From IMG/VR virus record IMGVR_UViG_3300020169_000077, positions 1-29,368 of that record: DNA of 29,368 nt, one strand, 5' to 3'. Every line of letters begins with the position of its first letter. Position 1 is the first letter of the stretch. Both the position numbers and the translations under genes were made by a program. Below, one piece after another: positions 14,736-21,062 of this stretch. The notes below the pieces were generated by a model. It worked only from the letters and a program-made list of their open reading frames with translations, did not search any database and was not told where the DNA came from. The stretch comes from a virus.

Positions 14736-17036
14736 TTATTGTGCGTTAAACTCTTGCCACTTAGGAACCCACTTACTTCCATCAGCCTCATAGCCTTTAT
14801 TCTTAAGATACTCTAAGAAACCAGAACCACCATCACTAGCTTTTTGTTCAAACAGCTTACGCTCTTCAAGTGGACGGGTCATGTATCCATAGTTGTACAT
14901 CATTTTCAACATCTGTGCTTGTGGCACAGGTTCTTGAGGAAGGCCTTTCATCCCAGATAAAACTTCACCTGTGACAATAGGATCAGTGTACTTGCCTTTT
15001 GATTTCTCAAACATGTTAGGCTCAATGCTCCTAGAGATCCCTTGTTGTAAAGCTAACCTAGTTAAGTCCATATCAAACATCTCTTTACTTTTAGGATTAT
15101 TCCTTGCTTCTACTATTGAGTTAAACACATAATCAGAAAGTTGATTCACCTTAGCAGTGTTGAAACCGTTTTGAATTGCATACATAGACATTGCTTCAGA
15201 AACTGCCGGGATCTGCACAAGAGACACACCCTCGCCCTCTGACATCTCATTATCCACCTCAAACTTACGTAACTTAGATTCCAGAATACTTTTAATCTTC
15301 TTCTGATTATACTCATCCCTTGATTTATACTCACTCGCTTTAAGGAGTTTCTTAGTATCAACAGGCTTATCATCAGGGCCAATAAGAACCTTTCTATTCT
15401 TCTCATCCTTAGATACACGAAGAGTTATTTCAGCACCAGTCTTAGGGTCAGTCCAGTACTCAGTTTCATTTGTATCAGTCAGTGTCTTTATAAGCACAAG
15501 ATCATTAAGGTTACCAGTGTCTTTATACTTAGTGATACTCTCAGGGGTGTACTTGCCAACTGCTTTGTTAGCAATAGCTATCTTCTCTTCAATACCCTTA
15601 CCGTACCTCTTAGCTACAAAGTTCAATGAACCTTCGTGACCATAGCCAAGTGCTCGTGATCCAAGGTAGAGAGTTGCTGCTTCAGAGAGAGCACCTTTGT
15701 CTAGTACAGTGCCAAAGCCTTCCTTGAAGAAGTCCTTAACCTTATCCCATGCAGATGGTTCTTTGGTTTCATCAACACCTTCACCTTCAGGTGTCTCAAC
15801 TTCTTTAGCTTTGTTACCTGCATCAATCAAACCGCTAATGGTGCTTTCGTCATCTTCAGGCTCAGTCTTAGAGCCAACAGTACCGCTTGTCAAACCGGCT
15901 GCTTCTTCTCGAAGAGCATTAGCATCGTCAGTGTACCCAGCATCTTCAAGTAGCTCTGCTTGTCTTTCTAACTCACTAACTTGGGAGACCACTTCCTTTT
16001 GTTCACCAGCAGCAGCAGTCTCTCGTGCTATCTGGTTAATAGTTTCTTTATCTCGAAGAGCTCTAATCCTAGCAGCAGCTATAGTATCTGGTATCTGACC
16101 AAGAACTCTTTGCTTATCAATAGCTGTTATTTGAGCTTCGATGTCTTCATTCACAGGGGGTACTTCTAGTCCAAACATATTAAGGGTTGCTGCATACCCC
16201 TCACCTTGCCTCGTAAGCTTGTCCCTGTTGTACTCCTCTTCAGCCTTGGCTCTTGCTATTCTGTTAGCTGCCTCTAGCCTTGCTTGCTCTTCCCGAGCTG
16301 CTACAGGATCATAGCCAGTCTTGGCTCTGTTTGCAGCATCTACAGCTAGAGTTGCATCTGACAAGGAAGCATTCGTACCACCTAGGTAAGTACCTGCTCT
16401 CTTAAGACCAGCAGAGATGTTGTTGCCAACGTCTAAACCACCTTGGACAAGAGCACTAACTGGGCCACTGCCTTCTGTTCTCTCTAATAGGTTACGGTAA
16501 CCTGTACCCGTTTCCCCAACAGGAGGTTCTTCATTGGGTACCATATCAGCTTGTATTCCAGAGAGGTTGTAAACATCTTCAGAAGAAACACCTGCCTTCA
16601 AAGCTGCAATAGCTGCATCCTCCGCAGGAGAAACTAAGTTAGCTAACTCGTAACCCCCCGGTATGATCTGACCCCACCGATCTCTTTTGTAGTCGTAAGG
16701 GTAATCAACACCACCACCATCAGCTTTATACTCAGGGATACTACCACCTTGCTGTCGTTGCACAGCTCTACCTGCGTTATTCATTTCTTCTATCTGAGGC
16801 TCAAACATTCTCGTAGCCTCTGCATTCATTACAAACTCACCCGGGGTTAACCAAGCGGGCACTGTGTCGGTACCCTTGGGGCCACCGGGGTGCTGCTGTG
16901 GGATGTCCTGCATTGCTGGAACACCCATACCTCCAAGGAACTGCTCAACGAGTTGGGAAGCTGCGCCTCCCTCTCCGAACTCAATAGACACTTGAGCACC
17001 ATGTCTATCTTTGTGCATAATCTTTTTAATACTCAT
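14736..17036 (-). CDS. Putative internal virion/ejection protein (766 aa)
   Basis: Near the N-terminus is GGPKGTDTVPAWLTPGEFVM (residues 51-70), a motif common in large phage tail-measure and internal virion proteins. It is followed by a GG-rich stretch (QQGGSIPEYKADGGG) of the kind that usually accompanies it. The middle is rich in Ala/Glu/Arg and predicted coiled coil (ARLEAANRIARAKAEEEY; VSELERQAELLEDAG), then an acidic linker and a long helical C-terminal half. No enzyme motif is visible. It lies between the glycine-zipper protein and the giant protein, the place of gp15 in T7-type phages, so a DNA-ejection channel role is inferred. Start ATG 17036 has AGGAG with 6-base spacing. Confidence 0.65.
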   Translation of the reverse strand: MSIKKIMHKDRHGAQVSIEFGEGGAASQLVEQFLGGMGVPAMQDIPQQHPGGPKGTDTVPAWLTPGEFVMNAEATRMFEPQIEEMNNAGRAVQRQQGGSIPEYKADGGGVDYPYDYKRDRWGQIIPGGYELANLVSPAEDAAIAALKAGVSSEDVYNLSGIQADMVPNEEPPVGETGTGYRNLLERTEGSGPVSALVQGGLDVGNNISAGLKRAGTYLGGTNASLSDATLAVDAANRAKTGYDPVAAREEQARLEAANRIARAKAEEEYNRDKLTRQGEGYAATLNMFGLEVPPVNEDIEAQITAIDKQRVLGQIPDTIAAARIRALRDKETINQIARETAAAGEQKEVVSQVSELERQAELLEDAGYTDDANALREEAAGLTSGTVGSKTEPEDDESTISGLIDAGNKAKEVETPEGEGVDETKEPSAWDKVKDFFKEGFGTVLDKGALSEAATLYLGSRALGYGHEGSLNFVAKRYGKGIEEKIAIANKAVGKYTPESITKYKDTGNLNDLVLIKTLTDTNETEYWTDPKTGAEITLRVSKDEKNRKVLIGPDDKPVDTKKLLKASEYKSRDEYNQKKIKSILESKLRKFEVDNEMSEGEGVSLVQIPAVSEAMSMYAIQNGFNTAKVNQLSDYVFNSIVEARNNPKSKEMFDMDLTRLALQQGISRSIEPNMFEKSKGKYTDPIVTGEVLSGMKGLPQEPVPQAQMLKMMYNYGYMTRPLEERKLFEQKASDGGSGFLEYLKNKGYEADGSKWVPKWQEFNAQ

Positions 17037-17050
17037 CTGTATCTCCTAAG

Positions 17051-17683
17051 TTACTTACCAACTCTGGGTGCGTTTGTGTTCCCAAAGGTCACTGTGCCAC
17101 CGGGATATGTAGTGTAAGGCTGCTGTGGTTGCCCAAATGTACCTGACCAGCCTTGAGGCAGTATGCTAGCAGGTGGTGCTACAGCAGCTGGTACTACAGC
17201 AGGTGGTGCTACATCAGGTGGTGCTACAACAGGTGGTGCTACAACAGGTGGTGCCTCAGCAGGTGGTGTTACAGCAGGTGGTATTACATCAGGTGGTATC
17301 ACATCAGGTGGTATCACATCAGGTGGTGCAGCTGGAGTTTCAACAGGTGGTGCCACAACGCTAGGTACAACTTCTCGCTGCACCATCTCAAAGGGTGTCT
17401 TACCCTCTTGGTATCTAAAACCCTGAGTCTTAGTCTCGTACTGCTTCACAGGCTCGTACTGCTTCACAGGCTCGTACTGCACTCCGGGGACTACCTCTTG
17501 TTCAACTACAGGATCAGTAGGAGCAGGTTGGTCGTTAAAGGTACCAGTAGCTGGATCAAATTGTGTCCAGTCAATGTCATTTAAGAAGTCAAGGTTCATC
17601 CCATCAAAGTTCACAGGGCCACCACTGTACTTGTATTGAGGTTTAACGGTATCAAAGTAACCAGCTATTGGATCTTCTCTCAT
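17051..17683 (-). CDS. Proline-rich repeat protein of the ejection/virion block (210 aa)
   Basis: The N-terminal third is acidic (LDFLNDIDWTQFDPATG). It is followed by two and a half copies of YEPVKQ and then a Pro/Val/Ala tract of PPDVI-PPDVI-PPAV type that fills residues of about 107-170. The end, QGWSGTFGQPQQPYTTYPGG, is Gly/Tyr/Gln-rich. It has no recognisable domain; such tracts are usually extended linkers. AGGAG precedes the start with 7-base spacing, and the next gene starts 14 bases after its stop, so it is part of the virion operon. Whether it is a structural spacer or a scaffold-like factor cannot be decided. Confidence 0.65.
   Translation of the reverse strand: MREDPIAGYFDTVKPQYKYSGGPVNFDGMNLDFLNDIDWTQFDPATGTFNDQPAPTDPVVEQEVVPGVQYEPVKQYEPVKQYETKTQGFRYQEGKTPFEMVQREVVPSVVAPPVETPAAPPDVIPPDVIPPDVIPPAVTPPAEAPPVVAPPVVAPPDVAPPAVVPAAVAPPASILPQGWSGTFGQPQQPYTTYPGGTVTFGNTNAPRVGK
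17171..17355 (-). repeat. 15-base tandem repeat encoding PPxVx units
   Basis: About a dozen imperfect copies of a 15-base unit (read on + as ACATCAGGTGGTGCT or ACATCAGGTGGTATC) run head to tail, encoding five-residue PP-[DVAE]-V-[IA] units in the 210-aa protein. Period and phase match codons exactly, so this is a coding minisatellite and not CRISPR. The copies differ mostly at one or two positions, suggesting recent expansion by slippage. Confidence 0.9.
17435..17480 (-). repeat. 18-base tandem repeat (YEPVKQ units)
   Basis: Two identical copies of CTCGTACTGCTTCACAGG followed by a partial third (CTCGTACTGC) lie next to each other. They encode YEPVKQ twice, then YE leading into VQ on the upstream side and YETKTQ on the other. 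Perfect DNA identity indicates a young duplication. Confidence 0.9.
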
Positions 17684-17695
17684 AGTAATCTCCTA

Positions 17696-18571
17696 TTAAC
17701 AGTTGCAGTTTGCCATTGGGCCACAACCACAACCTTTACCAGCGTATCCACCTTTGGCTAAGTTCATTCTGTCATCACCCATGAGGCCTAATAAACCCAT
17801 CAAACCACCACCAGCAAGGACACCTTTGAGGAGCTTAGCTCTTTTAACAGAGTCACTATAGTCTTCTTGTGGGTTGTTATAACCAACGCCACCAGTACCA
17901 CCGGGGCCAGTAGTTTCAACAGGGCCACCATCAGCTTTAAACAAGGTGTCTTTAACTCGACCAAGACCACCTGCAAGTTTGTTAATGCCAAGCTCAGCAA
18001 CAGTGTTAGGGTTGTCAATAAAACCACCTGAACTGTCTTTAGCCATGTTTGTAAGTCCGTCTGGGGAGAAAAGGTTTCTCACTGAACCAAGGAGTGTAGG
18101 GCTTGTAGTTGCTTCACCAATCGTAGGCGCTGCCATACCAGATAGGTTTGTAGCTGCCTGTTGAGACAGAGCACCCTTGAGACCTTCCTTAGCACCAGTT
18201 GCAGCAGCTTCAGTAGCACCTGTAAGTGCTGCATCAGTAGCCGCCTGTGAAGCTGCTTGTGTAGCGGTTGCCTTAGCGCCCTCTGTAGCTACCTTAGCTG
18301 CATCAGCAGCCCCGGGCATTGGTATACCAGCTGTTAGAGTGCTTAGTGCTACACCTTCAGGAGTGACCCCAGAGAGGTCTCCCTTGCCAGCTAAGCTACC
18401 CCCTATGGATGACCCCATGGCCACACCTAAAGGGCCGAGGGGGGCACCTAGAACGCCCCCTATGATACCACCGAGGGCACCCAGTAACGGATCACCACCA
18501 CCACCCTCTGGGGCAGCGGGTCTGTTAACGTGTTGTACTGGGGATGTCTTAAATCTATTCATTGGCTGCAT
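17696..18571 (-). CDS. Glycine-zipper virion protein with Cys-rich C-terminus (291 aa)
   Basis: Residues about 25-70 form a Gly/Ala/Leu zipper (GALGGIIGGVLGAPLGPLG) typical of small ejection proteins and membrane-inserting peptides. An Ala/Thr-rich region follows (ATQAASQAATDAALTGATEA). After KADGGPVETTGPGG, a motif also seen in the 766-aa protein, comes a hydrophobic LLKGVLAGGGLMGLLGLMG. The protein ends with GKGCGCGPMANCNC, four cysteines in the last eleven residues. It overlaps the upstream gene by one base (TAATG), with AGGGGG before the start. By position and composition it could be the T7 gp14 counterpart that lines the outer-membrane pore during DNA ejection; this is inference. Confidence 0.65.
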   Translation of the reverse strand: MQPMNRFKTSPVQHVNRPAAPEGGGGDPLLGALGGIIGGVLGAPLGPLGVAMGSSIGGSLAGKGDLSGVTPEGVALSTLTAGIPMPGAADAAKVATEGAKATATQAASQAATDAALTGATEAAATGAKEGLKGALSQQAATNLSGMAAPTIGEATTSPTLLGSVRNLFSPDGLTNMAKDSSGGFIDNPNTVAELGINKLAGGLGRVKDTLFKADGGPVETTGPGGTGGVGYNNPQEDYSDSVKRAKLLKGVLAGGGLMGLLGLMGDDRMNLAKGGYAGKGCGCGPMANCNC

Positions 18572-19095
18572 TACTTACCCCCTGACTTTTGCTTAGGTGC
18601 TGTAGTGGTTGTAGACTGTGATTGTGGTGCAGCACCAAGGAAGCTAAAGTACCTTTCAGCACCTCGTGCTTCAGAGTCTAAACCCTCTTGGTCTAGTGCC
18701 CTAGCACCTTCAACAGTCTTACCATACTCTTGACCAGCTTTCAATTTAGCCTGAAGGTCAGCTTGTTGCAGCTGCATTGCTCGATCAGCCATTCCAGCTT
18801 CACGCCCACGGTCTGCCCTTGCAGAACCTAGAGCACCCTGTTGGTTAGAAAGCATAGCGCCTTCAGTGTTACGTAGTTGGTTGAGGATGTTCTCAGTACC
18901 CAAGCCACCTCGCATTGCGCCTTGAGCAATACGACCTTGCTCTAAGAGTGCTTGACGTACAGCATCGCTATCAGCGACACGACCCAGTGCACCCTCACGG
19001 TACAACCTACCAACGTCTTGGAGGACGGGGAGGGTTGCCGCTTTAATATCGGGATCAATCTCTTGGATTGACCGTGTTGTTTCCGTCTTAGCCAT
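18571..19095 (-). CDS. Putative virion protein, Gln/Ala-rich helical (174 aa)
   Basis: ATG 19095 (MAKTETTRSIQEIDP) has GAGGAG nine bases upstream and is preferred over an in-frame GTG at 19119 that overlaps the GNAT-like gene. The sequence is almost entirely helical and rich in Gln, Ala, Gly and Arg (AMRGGLGTENILNQLRNTEG; GMADRAMQLQQADLQAKLKA), ending in a Thr/Ser/Lys tail. No catalytic motif is visible. Proteins of this look occur next to ejection-protein genes in other podoviruses, so a minor virion or scaffold-like role is likely but unproved. Confidence 0.6.
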   Translation of the reverse strand: MAKTETTRSIQEIDPDIKAATLPVLQDVGRLYREGALGRVADSDAVRQALLEQGRIAQGAMRGGLGTENILNQLRNTEGAMLSNQQGALGSARADRGREAGMADRAMQLQQADLQAKLKAGQEYGKTVEGARALDQEGLDSEARGAERYFSFLGAAPQSQSTTTTAPKQKSGGK

Positions 19096-19096
19096 A

Positions 19097-19576
19097 TTAT
19101 ATAACTCCTCTGACACCACTCAATGGGGTGCAGTTGTATTGTTTCTGTAAGAACGCCACATAGTCTCTAGCCATACCAGTAGAGTGAATAGTATCAGCTC
19201 TCCAGTCGGTACCACCATGGGCCTTGATGTGTTCAATCATGTAATCAAAGCAAGCCTTAACTGCTAGGGCATTGCTCGGCTTCCCTGCCGAATAATCAAC
19301 GATCATCTCTTTTACATCCATGACAGGCTTACCACAGTATTGTTCAATATATGTACTACATAACATAAAGCCTAGCATATTATTATCTTCGTCTACAAAC
19401 TTAATCGCTAGGTAGTTCGGATCACCCCCTTTTGCTTTCGCTAGTAATTCTAAGAACCCAGCAGTCCAGTATGCTTCATCTTTATTATCATACGCAAAGT
19501 AATCATCTCCTTCATAGGAGGTACGTACAAGCGTCATAGCATCGTATACATCATTTGAACCCATCAGTTTAATCAT
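19097..19576 (-). CDS. GNAT-fold acetyltransferase-like protein (159 aa)
   Basis: The order of segments fits a GNAT fold: an N-terminal helix (DVYDAMTLVRTSYEG), YLAIKFVDEDNNMLGFMLCS as the central strand pair, VMDVKEMIVDY as beta-4, a helix NALAVKACFDYMIEHIKAHG, and RDYVAFLQKQYNCT as the C-terminal element. A clear Q/RxxGxG/A acetyl-CoA loop is not present, so enzymatic activity is doubtful. T7 gp13, needed for virion assembly and placed before the ejection genes, is also GNAT-like, and the position here is equivalent. GAGAGGA lies just before ATG 19576; ATG 19564 is an alternative. Confidence 0.6.
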   Translation of the reverse strand: MIKLMGSNDVYDAMTLVRTSYEGDDYFAYDNKDEAYWTAGFLELLAKAKGGDPNYLAIKFVDEDNNMLGFMLCSTYIEQYCGKPVMDVKEMIVDYSAGKPSNALAVKACFDYMIEHIKAHGGTDWRADTIHSTGMARDYVAFLQKQYNCTPLSGVRGVI

Positions 19577-19594
19577 TTTGTCCTCTCATATTCA

Positions 19595-20041
19595 TTACGG
19601 TTTAGTAGGCCATACCACATCATCAAGTGATGTTGCACTTGAGTAGTCCTCTGGGATGTCTCTAAGTGCCTGTCGGTAGGTGGCCCACTCTGCTCTCTTA
19701 GCAGTTGTCAAAGGGCTGTCTGGTATTTGTGTCCAGTCGGAGTTAAATAAAAGTGTATCCCTGTGCTGTCTTATTTCAACAATCAAAGCATTGGTATCTA
19801 ACACCCAGCTGTTGTTATTCCAAACCATATAAGCACCATCACGTTCAGTTCTAGTTTCCCATTGGTTATTATCAAAGCTCCAATACCTTAACTGTATAAA
19901 GTCTTGGTTGTTAGAGTCAAGCGGTATGTGTTTTGCTAATAGGTTATTATATGTTTTACCATCAACATACATAGTATCAAGCTGCGTAGAGCAAACAGTT
20001 GCAACCTCTCCGTTTTCTTTTATCAAAGCTATCTTATTCAT
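19595..20041 (-). CDS. Phage tail (fibre) assembly chaperone-like protein (148 aa)
   Basis: The C-terminal segment RDTLLFNSDWTQIPDSPLTT followed by KRAEWATYRQALRDIP is the signature of the tail-assembly-chaperone / DUF4376-like families found next to tail-fibre genes. The N-terminal part (GKTYNNLLAKHIPL; LRYWSFDNNQWETRTERDG) is beta-rich and probably recognises the fibre. Its start overlaps the stop of the 246-aa fibre-tip gene by one base (TAATG), indicating coupled translation. The chaperone presumably folds or trimerises the fibre proteins upstream. Confidence 0.8.
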   Translation of the reverse strand: MNKIALIKENGEVATVCSTQLDTMYVDGKTYNNLLAKHIPLDSNNQDFIQLRYWSFDNNQWETRTERDGAYMVWNNNSWVLDTNALIVEIRQHRDTLLFNSDWTQIPDSPLTTAKRAEWATYRQALRDIPEDYSSATSLDDVVWPTKP

Positions 20042-20781
20042 TATCCGTTATACCTCGCAATTACTTGAGTTCTGGTGTCTTGAGATTCTACTGTTGGAGC
20101 TGTACCCGACTCACTTGGTGCAGTTAAACCATACTGAGCACCTACAGAAATAGACTGAGGAAACCCACCAAGGTTAGGCTCGTACTGGTAATGTCCATAA
20201 GAAGCTCTGTAGTATATCGTACCGTTGCTTTGTATCCTTGACACCTTACCCATTGCGTTTAAACAAAGATAATAATCATAAACATCAGTCCCAGTTTCCC
20301 AACCGGGGTTAGTTTCATTAAATTCAAAGTTAACGGCAGAGGGATAAGACAGTGTGTACGTGTATGCCTCAACACACTCCATATCTTTGTACTCGCTAGA
20401 AAAGCCCAAGCTACCATCAGGGTTGTATGTGTTGAGACCATAACCTGTTGATGGGGCCGTTGTAGCTTCAGTACAAATAACGTAATCAAAAGAACCTTGA
20501 TAAAAGTTAAATGTAAGAGTTCTACCTATTACAAACGTATTTGCAGAGTAGTCTATGTAACCCCAGAAAGTTATCGTATTACCCTGACCGACACCATTTG
20601 TAGAGCTTGGCTTTATAAAGATTACAAAATCAGTACCAAGACCCGGAGGTAGGGCCGTCACTAATGTTGGAGCTTGGGGGAAATTACTAGTAGTTCCTGA
20701 AAGCAAAACTTGCAAGTTGCTATAAGAAGAATCTATCTGAGTATACCCTGATTCATTTAATACTTGTATTCCATTAGTCAT
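20041..20781 (-). CDS. Tail fibre tip / receptor-binding candidate (246 aa)
   Basis: The start MTNGIQVLNESGYTQIDSSY matches a recurrent opening of short tail-fibre proteins (M-x2-G-[IV]-Q-[IV]-x-[ND]-x2-G) and is shared with the 92-aa gene just upstream. The rest is rich in Tyr, Thr, Ser, Gly and Asn with predicted beta strands, typical of host-recognition domains. It precedes a fibre chaperone gene, which supports an exposed adhesin role. AGGAC lies 7 bases before the ATG. Confidence 0.65.
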   Translation of the reverse strand: MTNGIQVLNESGYTQIDSSYSNLQVLLSGTTSNFPQAPTLVTALPPGLGTDFVIFIKPSSTNGVGQGNTITFWGYIDYSANTFVIGRTLTFNFYQGSFDYVICTEATTAPSTGYGLNTYNPDGSLGFSSEYKDMECVEAYTYTLSYPSAVNFEFNETNPGWETGTDVYDYYLCLNAMGKVSRIQSNGTIYYRASYGHYQYEPNLGGFPQSISVGAQYGLTAPSESGTAPTVESQDTRTQVIARYNG

Positions 20782-20783
20782 TT

Positions 20784-21062
20784 CTAAGTCCTAAACAAAA
20801 GTAAGTTGTAGTCATGAGTCCCTGATACCAATGCTGTTATAGTTATTGATCCAGTGTTGAGTGTGGTTTGTATCTCCCATGCAGTCTCTACACTATTATT
20901 ATAACCCCATGTACCATCGTTTGTTAACCCTGCAACAGATATAGTTACAGGGCTTCCAAAGGTCACTACTCCCGAGTAGAAAGCTGAGAATTTAATTAAA
21001 CGCCAATTAGTATCTAGTGTGATATTACCAAGGCTGTCAAAGATTTGAACACCATAACTCAT
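20784..21062 (-). CDS. Short tail fibre tip-like protein (92 aa)
   Basis: It opens MSYGVQIFDSLGNITLDTNW, paralogous to the start of the 246-aa protein, then consists of short beta-type segments with Thr/Ser/Gly (VTISVAGLTNDGTWGYNNS). It overlaps the end of the 971-aa fibre gene by four bases (ATGA), so the two are translationally coupled. It is probably a small distal subunit or cap of the fibre; no catalytic motif is present. Confidence 0.65.
   Translation of the reverse strand: MSYGVQIFDSLGNITLDTNWRLIKFSAFYSGVVTFGSPVTISVAGLTNDGTWGYNNSVETAWEIQTTLNTGSITITALVSGTHDYNLLLFRT

Noticed and set aside
17171-17355. Possible CRISPR array
   Set aside because: The unit is 15 bases, contiguous and in phase with codons; there are no unique spacers and no cas genes.
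17153-17584. Open frames on the + strand across the 15-base repeats
   Set aside because: They are translations of the minisatellite in other frames (runs of RWCYSRW or SGGIT units). The - strand frame is the one flanked by a ribosome-binding site and operon neighbours.
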